Shown here: positions 27,070 through 36,000 of the stretch, in pieces
Position numbering within the stretch: the stretch's first letter is position 1
Layout: every line of letters begins with the position of its first letter
Assembly (NCBI GenBank): GCA_965249815.1
Contig: CBDFMV010000003.1
Span: 124,001-188,000, forward strand
Direction: 5' to 3'
DNA: 64,000 nt
Source: JAJAZB01 sp965249815
Lineage (GTDB): Bacteria; Bacteroidota; Bacteroidia; Cytophagales; Spirosomataceae
Translations under genes and position numbers: made by a program
Notes under the pieces: generated by a model
Told to the model about the DNA's origin: nothing
The model's database searches: none
What the model saw: only the letters and a program-made list of their open reading frames with translations

Positions 27070-27642
27070 CTACGGCAAATTCGACATCTGCACGGTGCCG
27101 GTGACTTTCCGGAGGGTGTACTGGCTGAAATCCTGGGTGGAGGTGAGGCCCACGCCCTGAAGCTGCTCGGTGACGCGGTTGATTTTCACGGGCCGGTCGG
27201 TGTAAATCTGCTTCGTTTGCGGGTTCCAGGTGAGTTCGTCGGTGAGCAGGGTTTCCTTTTTCACTTTGTTGTTGACCATCACGTTGCCCTTCACTTTGTA
27301 CAGCGTCTGGGTTGGGTAAAAGCGCCCCGAGTCGGCCCGCAGCGTGGACGTTTCCACGCCTTTTTTGTCGTAAAAAAACAACTTGACTTCTTTCGGGTAC
27401 ACCTGGTCGCCGTTGGCAAGAATCACCTGTTTGGGCGACGTCATTTTCACCGCGAGTTTGGCCGAATCGCTGTACAACATCACCACGTTGTCGGTTTCCT
27501 GCATCGGGCCGGTGTACTCCACGTTGGCCACAACTTCTTCTTTGCAGGAAAAAAGCAGCAGGAAGCCGGGCAGCAGGAGAAAAATTAGCCCCCGCCCGCG
27601 CGCCGGTTTCCCCGGAAATTCAGTTTTCTTCGTTCGTTTCAT
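27070..27642 (-). CDS. lptC: LPS export protein LptC
   Basis: A 190-residue lipoprotein: the signal region LIFLLLPGFLLLFSC carries a lipobox. The mature part follows the OstA/LptC-type beta-jellyroll (VVMLYSDSAKLAVKMTSPKQVI, ...TSTLRADSGRFYPTQTLYKVKGNVMVNN, ...LLTDELTWNPQTKQIYT). It passes lipopolysaccharide from the inner membrane exporter toward the outer membrane. In Bacteroidota, lptC often lies with coaX and an outer membrane protein gene, as here on the same strand (coaX, outer membrane protein, lptC). Confidence 0.88.
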   Translation of the reverse strand: MKRTKKTEFPGKPARGRGLIFLLLPGFLLLFSCKEEVVANVEYTGPMQETDNVVMLYSDSAKLAVKMTSPKQVILANGDQVYPKEVKLFFYDKKGVETSTLRADSGRFYPTQTLYKVKGNVMVNNKVKKETLLTDELTWNPQTKQIYTDRPVKINRVTEQLQGVGLTSTQDFSQYTLRKVTGTVQMSNLP

Positions 27643-27741
27643 CGCGTTGAAAAAGCCCCGGCTTTTCCGTAAAAATTACGTAGGGGGAATGGAAAAAAAG
27701 CGTTCCTTTTTCCCACTCCCCCTATTTCTTTTTCCCGAAAA

Positions 27742-29082
27742 TCAATCGATGACCAACCGCTGGAACCACCGGTCGTTGAGCGTGACGCCGAGGATGACGC
27801 GCCCGTACTGCTCGCGGATGAGGCCGTTGCCCACCGCGCCCCGGTTGCCGTAGCTAAAACCGAGGTTCAGGTCGGAAAGCCCCCCGCGGCCCATCGGAAT
27901 CGAAAACCCCGTGCTGACGCTCCACTCGGTGGGCTGTTGCCCGTTGACGCGATACGGCGTGCGCCCGTAGCTGAATCCGAGCCGGTACGGCACGCGGTTG
28001 AAAAACCCCGACGCGGCCAGGATGTTGGGTGTGTACTCGGCCCCGACCGAAACCGTGTAGCTGTCGGCCAGGTTTTCGGCGCCGTTGGTGAGGTTGCCGA
28101 AACTGCGGAATTTCGACCACTGCTGGTAGGCTACGTCGGCGGTTAACGTGAGTTTGTAGGGGTTTTCGAGCGAAAACCCAAGGCGGTAGGCCGGGGCCAG
28201 TTTCGTAAAACCGTTGCTGTTGAAGTTGACCGTGTCGGGCAGCGCGCCGGGAATGCCGAGGCCGGTTTCGGCGAGCGTTTCGTAGGAGCGCAGTTGACTG
28301 CCTTTCAGCTTGGTGCCAAAATCGACGGTGCCGCCCAGGGTCAGGAACAATTTTTCGTGGAGTTTTTGCCGCCAGGCCAGCCCGCCTTTCACCAGAAAAT
28401 CGTGGTAATTGACGCGGTTGCGGAGCGTGAGGGCGTAATCCTGGCCCTGGTACAACCGCAACCGCGACACGGCGTCGCGGTCGAGGCCGCCAAACAGAAA
28501 ACTGGCCGCCACCCCGGCGTACAGGCTTTTGCCAAGCTGGAATCCGTTGGTGAGGGCCACCTGATTCAGCCCGCCGCGACCGGTGTAGGTGTAATTGGCG
28601 AAGTAAATCGAGCCGGGCACGGCCTTCGTTTCGCGCACCTCGTAGTCGAGGTAGCTGTACGGCCGCAGGCCGATGGAGGCCGTCCAGCGCTTGCTGACGG
28701 GCAGGGCCAGCGTGAGGTAGTTGAGGTTGCCCCCGGCGGTTTGCTGCTTTTGCCTGCCGTCATCGAGGCGCTTGAGCTGGCCCAGCACGCCCACTTCGAA
28801 AGTGACGTTGCGGTTGCGCGCCAGCAGGGCCGGGTTGAGGTTGTTGATGTAAATGCCGTTGGAAGCCGCCACGCCCGCACCGCCCATCATCTGATTGACG
28901 GCAAACCCGCCGCTGAACGTTTCGCCAATGCCCAGTGCCGAGTAGGGCGCGTTGCCGAGGCCCTGGCCGCTGGCCGAATGAACAAGGAACAAGGAACAAG
29001 GAACAAGGAACAAGGGAAGACAGAGGCGAATCAACGGCTGACTGACGACTAACGACTGACGACTACGGTTAAAGCTGGACAT
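27742..29082 (-). CDS. Outer membrane beta-barrel protein (FadL/OmpP1-like), repeat-derived signal peptide
   Basis: A 446-residue protein. The mature part starts QGLGNAPYSALGIGETFSGG and continues with FadL-like features (MMGGAGVAASNGIYINNLNPALLA, alternating strands, final RVILGVTLNDRWFQ). It may carry hydrophobic molecules across the outer membrane. The start overlaps the coaX stop by 14 nt. The signal region is odd: residues 6-14 are read from GACTGAC/GACTAAC heptads and residues 23-34 (PLFLVPCSLFLV) from five exact CCTTGTT copies, making the hydrophobic core directly from a repeat. Cleavage is predicted near ASG-Q. Confidence 0.82.
   Translation of the reverse strand: MSSFNRSRQSLVVSQPLIRLCLPLFLVPCSLFLVHSASGQGLGNAPYSALGIGETFSGGFAVNQMMGGAGVAASNGIYINNLNPALLARNRNVTFEVGVLGQLKRLDDGRQKQQTAGGNLNYLTLALPVSKRWTASIGLRPYSYLDYEVRETKAVPGSIYFANYTYTGRGGLNQVALTNGFQLGKSLYAGVAASFLFGGLDRDAVSRLRLYQGQDYALTLRNRVNYHDFLVKGGLAWRQKLHEKLFLTLGGTVDFGTKLKGSQLRSYETLAETGLGIPGALPDTVNFNSNGFTKLAPAYRLGFSLENPYKLTLTADVAYQQWSKFRSFGNLTNGAENLADSYTVSVGAEYTPNILAASGFFNRVPYRLGFSYGRTPYRVNGQQPTEWSVSTGFSIPMGRGGLSDLNLGFSYGNRGAVGNGLIREQYGRVILGVTLNDRWFQRLVID
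28981..29066. repeat. Heptad array inside a signal-peptide region
   Basis: Five exact AACAAGG copies (28981-29015) and about four GACTGAC/GACTAAC copies (29040-29066). Neither the AACAAGG word nor its complement creates stops in any frame, which would let it persist in coding DNA. Confidence 0.95.
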
Positions 29083-29794
29083 TATGTTGAAGAATTCGGT
29101 TTAAACCGACCAGAACCAGTTCCGGGACGACGAATATCGGCGTTTGGAAACTGGATTCAAAGAAACGTGCATCGCCACCGCACATAACCGTCTGAAAATC
29201 AGGTATAAGCGTTTGGTATTGGGCCACGATGCCGTTGAGTTCGGCCACCAGTCCGTTCATCACGCCGCTTTGCATGGCGTGGCGGGTATTCTTGCCGATG
29301 AGCGGAGGGATAACGCCGTCGGCAACGATGTCAGGCAGCCGTTGGGTAAACGAATGCATCGCCCGGAATCGCATGCGCAGGCCGGGCGAAATCAGGCCGC
29401 CGTGAAAAACGTCGCGCCGGTCCACGAAATCGTAGGTAATGCACGTGCCCAGGTCGATGACGAGGCAATCGTCCGCCGGGCGCACCATCCGCGCGCCCAC
29501 GGCGGCGGCCACGCGGTCGGCCCCGAGGGTTTCGGGCGTGTCGTACGCTTTGGTCAGTGGTACGGGCAGTTGGGGCGTGAGCAGAAAAAGTTCGGGCACG
29601 GTTTCGGCAAAAGTTTCCCGCAGTTCCGCTTCCGTCCGGGCCACTGACGCCACCATCAGCCGCCGGGGCCGCACCCGCCCGACGTAGGCCCGCAGCTCCT
29701 CAAACGTGAGGCGTTCCTGCGTTTCCAGCAGTTCATTTTCGTGGAACAATCCCGCCTTGGCGTGGGTGTTTCCGAGGTCGATGCAAAGATTCAT
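29069..29794 (-). CDS. coaX: Type III pantothenate kinase
   Basis: A 241-residue ASKHA-fold kinase. MNLCIDLGNTHAKAGLF holds the P-loop-like DxGNT motif, LGADRVAAAVGA is the pantothenate-site segment, and VIDLGTCITYDFVDRRDVFHGGLISPG is typical of CoaX. Phosphorylates pantothenate, the first step of coenzyme A synthesis. Start at ATG 29794; a possible upstream start (29833) lacks support. First of three co-directional genes with the outer membrane protein and lptC. Confidence 0.93.
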   Translation of the reverse strand: MNLCIDLGNTHAKAGLFHENELLETQERLTFEELRAYVGRVRPRRLMVASVARTEAELRETFAETVPELFLLTPQLPVPLTKAYDTPETLGADRVAAAVGARMVRPADDCLVIDLGTCITYDFVDRRDVFHGGLISPGLRMRFRAMHSFTQRLPDIVADGVIPPLIGKNTRHAMQSGVMNGLVAELNGIVAQYQTLIPDFQTVMCGGDARFFESSFQTPIFVVPELVLVGLNRILQHNVQL

Positions 29795-29979
29795 GTTCTC
29801 AGGAAAGTACAAATCGTAAACCGCCACAACCATTCCAGTGGCATTTTCGCCGGTTCATGGTTCAAAAAAGCCGGTTCACCTTTTTCGCGTTGAAGAACCC
29901 GTTTTTACCCGCCACCTTTGCAGAGCAATCCACAAGGAAAGCACTCAACTAAACAATCAACTCTCAAAACACAAACGCC

Positions 29980-30078
29980 ATGAAATCGTACCGCACCATT
30001 CGCACCTCCCGTCCGCGCCTCGTTGAAGTAGGCGGCCCCACGATGGTTTTCGCCGGTCTGCGCAGCCGCCTCCGGTAG
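29980..30078 (+). CDS. Possible small basic protein of 32 residues
   Basis: The ATG follows an A-rich leader typical of translated Bacteroidota messages (AACTCTCAAAACACAAACGCC). The product starts MKSYRTIRTSRPRLVEVGG, is strongly basic (nine Arg/Lys), and stops at TAG right at the left edge of a heptad element. A CACCTTTG sequence at about 29916-29923 could be its -7 element. No family recognised. The rest of the gap 29795-29979 shows no other gene. Confidence 0.4.
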   Translation: MKSYRTIRTSRPRLVEVGGPTMVFAGLRSRLR

Positions 30079-30174
30079 GCAGTTTACAGTTTTCAGTTAT
30101 CAGTTTCCAGTTAAAAGACGCCGTAGCTTTGTGTCCGACTGACTGCCAACTGTGAACTGCAAACTGTAAACTGC
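30078..30174. repeat. Heptad inverted repeat (word CAGTTAT/AACTGTA)
   Basis: The left arm 30078-30113 is CAGTTTT CAGTTAT CAGTTTC units. The right arm 30141-30174 is AACTGTG AACTGCA AACTGTA. It fills the gap between the small basic ORF and the thiamine kinase gene, whose TTG start follows at once. Confidence 0.92.
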
Positions 30175-30175
30175 T

Positions 30176-30838
30176 TTGTCCTCCCACCACATCGTCCGCG
30201 AAAACCAGGAGCCGGCCCTCGTCATTGCCAACGGCGCGGCGTGCAGCGGCGAGTTGCTGGGTCAATTGCTCGAATGGTCGCCCTACGTGGTGGTCCTCGA
30301 CGGTGCGCTGCCCCGCGTGCTCGACCTGAACCTCAAAATTGACGCCCTGCTGGGCGATTTCGATCGGGAATTTAACCCCGAAATCGTCTGGCAGTTCCAG
30401 TCGGATGTGGCGATTGTCCGCACGCCCGACCAGGACAAAACCGACCTCGAAAAAGCCTTCGATTTCCTGATCGAACGCGGCCACCGCGCCGCCAACGTGG
30501 TGTGGGCCACGGGCCGCCGCGCCGACCATACCCTCACCAACCTGACCAACATCGTCCGCTACCGCGACCGCCTCGCCGTCACGCTTTTCGACGACCATTC
30601 GCGCGTTTTTCTCCTTCCCCGAAATTTCGAGAAATGGTACCCGGCGGGCACACCGCTCAGCCTGATTCCCGTCGGTGCCGCCACGGGCATCGCGACCGCA
30701 AACCTCAGATACAACCTGAACGGCGAAACCCTGACGCTCGGCTACCGCACCGGCAGCAGCAACGAGGCCGCCGCCGACGGGCTGGTGCGCATCCGCCACG
30801 AGAGCGGCGATTTGCTGTTGATGGAGTGCTGGGACTGA
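30176..30838 (+). CDS. Thiamine diphosphokinase
   Basis: A 220-residue enzyme of the thiamine pyrophosphokinase fold: ALVIANGAACSGELL, DGALPRVL...IDALLGDFD (nucleotide-binding Asp), PDQDKTDLEKAFDFL and the GRRADHTLTN loop, then a beta-rich C-terminal thiamine-binding half. Converts thiamine and ATP to thiamine diphosphate. No ATG fits; TTG at 30176, touching the repeat, gives the full domain. No riboswitch is seen upstream because the repeat occupies the leader. Confidence 0.88.
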   Translation: MSSHHIVRENQEPALVIANGAACSGELLGQLLEWSPYVVVLDGALPRVLDLNLKIDALLGDFDREFNPEIVWQFQSDVAIVRTPDQDKTDLEKAFDFLIERGHRAANVVWATGRRADHTLTNLTNIVRYRDRLAVTLFDDHSRVFLLPRNFEKWYPAGTPLSLIPVGAATGIATANLRYNLNGETLTLGYRTGSSNEAAADGLVRIRHESGDLLLMECWD

Positions 30839-30846
30839 GTGCGTGG

Positions 30847-30893
30847 GGATTGCGGATTGAAGAAGGAAAATTTTTAATCCGCAATCCGCAATC
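30847..30893. repeat. Heptad inverted repeat (word ATCCGCA)
   Basis: GGATTGCGGATTGA (30847-30860) against TAATCCGCAATCCGCAATC (30875-30893). It separates the convergent thiamine kinase and GH5 genes, and its right arm overlaps the GH5 stop (30892-30894). Confidence 0.88.
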
Positions 30894-31965
30894 AGTACTT
30901 CCGCAGCAACTCCAGCATTTTACGGTCGAGTTTCTGGCCTCGGAACTCCTCGTAGGCCACGTCCGTGCGGCCACTGTCGAGGATGCCGAAAGCGCCGTCG
31001 AGGTTCCAGAGCGACCAGCCCCAGCCTGCCTGCTGCCAGAGTTGGAGGTTGTCTTCCATCCAGCGCAGCGCGACGTCGTGCGGCGTTTTGTTGTACGCGC
31101 CCCACTCGCCCACGTGAACGCCCACGCCTTTGGCCTGCAAATCCTGCCAGGGCTGGATGTAGGTTTTTCGTAAAAAATCCTTGTCTACGGTTTGTTTTTC
31201 GCTCACCAGCGGCCACGCGGGCACGGCCCACGTGTCGGAGCCTTTCACCCAACTCGCCCGAAAGTGGCTCACCGGCATGGGGTTGTAGCCGCGTGTGCTC
31301 TGCGCCACGCCCAGGTCGGCGAGGCTCGGCACCGGCGTGGTGCCCCAGCGCAGGCCGTCGGCCACGATGAGGCGACCGGGGTCCACGGCGCGAATTTCGG
31401 CCACCAGCCGCCGGACGACGCGGGCGTAATCGGCCTCGGCGATGGCGGGCGGCTCGTTGATGAGGTCGAAACTGAGGTTGCGATTCGGCACGCCCACGTA
31501 CCACGTGGCCAGTGCCCGCCAGTGGTGGCTGGCCGCGGCGAGGGCGGTTTCGTCGTGCCAGAGGTCGAGCGGCTCAGCGGGTGGGTTGACGCAGTAGCCC
31601 GGAATACGGTGTAAATTGAGGTTGACGTGGACGTGGTGGCTCCGGCCCCAGGCCACGGCCTGGTCGATGTCGCGGAGTTGGGCCTCGTCCATCTGCATCC
31701 AGGCGGTCGGGTCGGGCTTGCTCCAGCAGTGGTACGACAGGGGCAACCGGGCGAAGTTGAAGCCCCACTCCTGCATCAGCGCAAAGTCTTTTTCGCGAAA
31801 CGGTGCCGGTTTGCTGCCGTTGAATTTGGCCAACAGATTAAAGCCCCGCCATCGCGGCAGACGGTCGGCTTTCGGGTCGGGCAATTGGCTGACCGGGCGG
31901 GCGCACCCGGCGCTCAGGGCGGTGGCCCCGGCGAGCGAGGTGGCGAGGAAAGTGCGGCGATTCAT
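30892..31965 (-). CDS. Glycoside hydrolase family 5-like protein
   Basis: A 357-residue exported protein. The start MNRRTFLATSLAGATALSAGC has a twin-Arg motif and a lipobox-like Cys, so Tat export and lipid anchoring are possible. The TIM-barrel shows RGFNLLAKF, FNFARLPLSYHCW, HVNLNLHRIPGY, the acid/base Glu in FDLINEPP (about residue 172) and the nucleophile Glu in VHVGEWGAYN (about 288). Acts on a beta-linked polysaccharide such as a beta-glucan or mannan. Its first codons and promoter are repeated in decayed form at 32920-33003. Confidence 0.88.
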   Translation of the reverse strand: MNRRTFLATSLAGATALSAGCARPVSQLPDPKADRLPRWRGFNLLAKFNGSKPAPFREKDFALMQEWGFNFARLPLSYHCWSKPDPTAWMQMDEAQLRDIDQAVAWGRSHHVHVNLNLHRIPGYCVNPPAEPLDLWHDETALAAASHHWRALATWYVGVPNRNLSFDLINEPPAIAEADYARVVRRLVAEIRAVDPGRLIVADGLRWGTTPVPSLADLGVAQSTRGYNPMPVSHFRASWVKGSDTWAVPAWPLVSEKQTVDKDFLRKTYIQPWQDLQAKGVGVHVGEWGAYNKTPHDVALRWMEDNLQLWQQAGWGWSLWNLDGAFGILDSGRTDVAYEEFRGQKLDRKMLELLRKY

Positions 31966-32025
31966 GGGGGTTCAGAAATTTTGCGGCAAGTTGGTGAAAA
32001 TTGCGGCGGCTGTTGTTTCACCGGC
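31940..32025. repeat. Direct repeat, copy 1 (GH5 promoter and codons 1-9)
   Basis: An 86-nt stretch holding the GH5 start region, about 80% similar by eye to 32920-33003, with the core GGCAAGTTGGTGAAAATTGC identical. The two copies bracket the DUF6922/AbiEii pair. Confidence 0.88.
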
Positions 32026-32047
32026 GACAAAGCGCGAATTTACCGAC

Positions 32048-32332
32048 ATGAACCTATCAAAAACCGCCTTCTGGGACGTTGACGTCGAGCGCCTCGATTA
32101 CGAGCAGCAAAGCCGGTTCATTCTTGAAAAGGTGTTTAACTACGGCCTTTGGGCCGATTTTCAGGAAGTGATGCGGTACTACGGCTTCGAGCGTGCCCGC
32201 CGGGAAATCGTGCAGGCGGCGTACCTGAAAAAAAAGACGTTGTCGTTTTGCTGCCTGCTGTTCGACCTCAAACCGCAAGATTTTAAATGCTACACCGAAC
32301 GGCAGTTGAACCATCCACACTGGAATTACTGA
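32048..32332 (+). CDS. DUF6922-type protein, probable antitoxin
   Basis: A 94-residue helical protein (KTAFWDVDVERLDYEQQSRFILEKVFNYGLWADFQEVMRYYGFERARREIVQAAYL...). Such proteins are commonly encoded directly before AbiEii-like nucleotidyltransferases, as here, with overlapping frames (46 nt). It is likely the antitoxin or DNA-binding partner. AT-richer than neighbours. It starts 22 nt after the left direct repeat. Confidence 0.8.
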   Translation: MNLSKTAFWDVDVERLDYEQQSRFILEKVFNYGLWADFQEVMRYYGFERARREIVQAAYLKKKTLSFCCLLFDLKPQDFKCYTERQLNHPHWNY

Positions 32333-32916
32333 GGGCGGTGAATCGGCTGCCACAACTCCGGCAGTTTGCCCTGACGGGTGGTACCAACCTGGCCCTGCGG
32401 TACGGCCACCGAATGTCCGCGGACCTTGATTTTTTCACACCATTCCCCTTTGATACGCAGGCGATCATTCAGCTTATTCAGTCCGAATTCGCTTCAAGTC
32501 TGCTGCTGGAAGAAGCCGCAAACACGATCTCTTTGGTCGTTTCGGGCGTGAAAGTTGATTTCATTGCTCATCAATATCCAACCCTTCCGTTTGAAGTATT
32601 CGATGGTATTCGCTTTTTCGCCCTTCAGGACGTGATTGCCATGAAACTTGGCGCAATTGCCCGCCGGGGCGCGAAGAAAGATTTCTGGGATTTAGCCGAA
32701 TTGACCCGCCACTTCAGCGTTGCGGAAATGCTCGCTTTTTACGGGACGAAATATCAGAGCACCGACCCGTTCTTCGTCATCCGTTCGTTGACGTATTTCT
32801 CGGACGCGGAGAGTCAGGAAAACCTTCTTTCGCTGACCGACCTGTCCTGGGAACAGGTGAAAGGGAAGGTTGAACAGGCGGTGAGTACGTTTCTTCGAGG
32901 CAAGCTTGCGAGTTAG
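32287..32916 (+). CDS. AbiEii/AbiGii-family nucleotidyltransferase toxin
   Basis: A 209-residue protein with the nucleotidyltransferase signature FALTGGTNLALRYGHRMSADLDFF (GG(S/T) followed by DxD) and the helical block ALQDVIAMKLGAIARRGAKKDFWDLAEL. Members transfer nucleotides to tRNA or other targets and act in abortive phage infection. Its start lies within the preceding gene, so translation is coupled. The second direct repeat begins 4 nt past the stop. Confidence 0.9.
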   Translation: MLHRTAVEPSTLELLRAVNRLPQLRQFALTGGTNLALRYGHRMSADLDFFTPFPFDTQAIIQLIQSEFASSLLLEEAANTISLVVSGVKVDFIAHQYPTLPFEVFDGIRFFALQDVIAMKLGAIARRGAKKDFWDLAELTRHFSVAEMLAFYGTKYQSTDPFFVIRSLTYFSDAESQENLLSLTDLSWEQVKGKVEQAVSTFLRGKLAS

Positions 32917-32919
32917 TTG

Positions 32920-33003
32920 GTGGCAAGACAGGTGCTGCGATTCATGGCGCTTCGATTTTTGGGGCAAGTTGGTGAAAATTGCAGGGCGGGGTGTTTCAGC
33001 GGC
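32920..33003. repeat. Direct repeat, copy 2 (decayed GH5 start)
   Basis: On the minus strand it still reads ATG and MNRSTCLAT, a diverged version of the GH5 start MNRRTFLAT, then a stop. The rest of the gene is absent here; the intact gene lies on the other side of the toxin pair. Confidence 0.88.
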
Positions 33004-33014
33004 ATTGAACCCCT

Positions 33015-36000
33015 TCACTCCACCAAAACCCTTCCCACCGCCACCTTCCCGCTTGCAACCACCCGCACCAAATATACCCCCGCCGCCAAGCCCCGCACCG
33101 GCAACCCCACTTCGTAACGCCCGGTCAGAAGCCCCATTTTCCGCGTCGCCAACACCCGCCCCAGACCATCCACCAGTTCGCAAACCGGCGCGGCCGTCAG
33201 CCCCGGCGCGGTCAGGCGCACGGTGAGGTAGTCGGAGGATGGGTTGGGGGAAATGTCGAGTTTCCACTCGGCGGGCGGGGCATTCAGGGCCGTAATCGCG
33301 ACGGTTTTTGCGTCCGAAACCTGGGTGGCGTTGCACTCGGCCACGGGGTTGCTCACCCGCACGGTGTAGTCGCCGCTTTGGGTGACGGTCAGGCGGGGGG
33401 CGGTAGCTCCGCGAAGCGTGTCGCCGTTGCGGAACCACTGGTTGCGAAACGGGCTGCTCGACAGCAGCGTCACGTCGGAGGCCGGGTCGAACGTAACGAC
33501 GGGCGTCGCGGGGTTTACGCAAAACGTGCGGGTCAGGTCCGTGGCCCGGTAGTTTTCGTTGCCCGGCTGGCTGGCGCGCAGCGTTACCTGACCATAGTCG
33601 TTGAACGTCAGCGTGTTGCCTATGAGCGTGGCCGGGCCGGTTATTACGCTGTACTGTACCGGCAAACCGCCCGACGAGGTAGCCCGCAGTGTGGCCGTGC
33701 CGTCGCCGAAGGGCAGCACGGTGCCGGGCAAGGTGAGGAGTTGCGTTGCTTTTTCGACTAAAAACTCCTGCGTGACAGGCACCGCCGGCAGGTGGTTGTC
33801 GTCGCCGGGCTGTTCGGCCGTGATGCGCACTGGGCCGGTGCCGGTAATCCGCATCCGCGTGCCGTCGAAAACGGCCGACCCGGTGATGATGAACGTGAGC
33901 GACAGGGTTGAATTGAGCCGGACGGGCAGCAGAAACGGCGCGTCGCCAAAGGTTTTGGTCGGAATCGGCTCGAACGTGATGACCTGCGCGCCCTTCGTAA
34001 TGGCGAAACTGCACGTCACGTCGGGTGCGGGCTGGTAGTTTTCGTTGCCGGGTTGGTGGGCCGTGACCGTCACCAGGCCCACGCCGGTGGGCCTCAGGTG
34101 GCCTTCGCTCAGGCTGACCGGACCCTGCACGCTGAACGTCACCGGCAAGCCCGATGAAGCCCTGGCGGGCAGGTCAACGGGCGGGTCGAGGTAGGTGTGG
34201 TCGGCGGGATTTTCCAGCGCAATCGACTGGGCCGCCCTGGCTACGCCGAACGACTGGCTGACGGCATTCGACGGCAAATAATTCTCGTTGCCCGGCTGCG
34301 TGGCCGTCACGGTGATTTGCCCCGCGCCCGTCGGCTTCAACTGCTGGCCCTGCACTTGCGCCGACCCGCTGACGGTGAACACCAGCGGCAGCCCCGACGA
34401 GGCCGACGCGGGCAGGTCGAACGGCGCGTCGCCAAACGTTTTATTCGAAATCGGGCTGAACGTGACCGTCTGGGCGGCTTTCGCCACGTTGAAGCGCTGC
34501 TCGAGCGCGTCGGTGGGGTTGTAATTTTCGTTGCCCGGTTGCCGGGCCATTACCGTTACCTGACCCGCGCCGGTGATGAAAAGCCGGTTCTCTTCAACCC
34601 GCGCCGGGCCATTCACCCAAAAGACCACCGGCAAACCCGACGAGGCGCTGGCCGGAAGCACAACCGGCGCGTCGCCGAAGGTTTTGTCCGCAATCGGCTC
34701 GAAACGCAGCGACTGATTGGCGCGGGCGACGTTGACGGTCAGCCCGGCTTCGGCGGCGAGGTAATTCGGGTCGCCGTCGTTGAAAGCCCGTAGGCGAATC
34801 GGGCCGCCGCCGGTAATCGTCACGGTGGTGCCGCTGACCTGCCCCGGCCCCGACTGCACCTGCCACTGCACGGGCAGGCCGCGGTCGCTGGTGGCTGAAA
34901 CGGTGAACGGACCGTCGCCGAAGGTTTTGTCGGAAACTGCCTGCACAGCAATCACCTGAGCCGCTTTGCTGACGGCAACGGCCTGCCGCACCGCAACGGG
35001 TGCGTACTCGGCGTTGCCGTCCTGCAGGGCCTCTACCTGAATGATTCCCGCGCCGGTGATCCGGAGTTGGTTGTTGTTGAACACGTACCCCGGTCCCGAA
35101 ATGACCTGAAAGCCCACGGGCAGACCCGCCGAACTGCTGGCCGTCAGGAGTACGGGGCCGCTGCCGAAGGTCTGGGCGGGAAGGGGTTCAAAGGCGATGG
35201 TTTGAACCTTGCGCGGCACGTATTCGGCCACGTTGCTGTAGTGGTCGCTGTTGGCAAACCGCACCCGGTAAAAATACCGCTGGTTGATGTCGACGTCCTC
35301 CGCGTTGTCGTACCAAAGCGTGCCGGTGGTCATGGCGCGCACCTCCCAGGGGCCATCGGCCGAAAACGCCCGCTCAATCAGCACCCGGTTGGTCGGGGCG
35401 GAATTATTCCCGGAAAAAACAACCTCCACGACGGCGTTGGCCACGTAGGCCCGCGCCCTTAGCCCGCTCACCGTGGCGGGATTCGGGGCCGCGCTGAAGT
35501 CGTAGGAATCCGGGCCGCTTCCCGAACTGCTTCTTCGAAACAGATAGCCCTGGTAGGCCCGCTCCAGTTGCCCCGGCGTGAAGTGGTCGGTGCTGCAACC
35601 CCGGCTGTGCCAGTAGCTCATCAGGTTCTTCATATCGGGGGCGTAGGCTTGCCCGTTGGCGTCGGTGGCGGTGCCGGTGTAGGTGCAGTTCAGGTTTCCG
35701 GCGTTGGGTTTTTCAAACGGGTCGGCGGGGGTATCGCACACCCAATCGCCCGCCGTGGTACAGTTTGAGCCGTTTACCAGTTCGTCGCCGCCGGAAAACG
35801 TGTGGAGCAGGTTGAAATAATGCCCCATTTCGTGCGGAACCAGTTCCTGGGTATTCAGGTACGCATCCCGGATGAACAACAGGTTGGTCACCTGGCTGGC
35901 CGAAGGAAAATAGGCGAACCCGGCGAATCCGTTGCCCACGTTCGGCACCACCACAATGTTGGCCGCGTTGTGCGGCAGGCGCTGCGAGAGCGACCCGTCG

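Noticed and set aside
31616..32047. Long upstream extension of the DUF6922 frame across the GH5 promoter
   Set aside because: The extension is antisense to the GH5 gene; the ATG at 32048 gives the family start.
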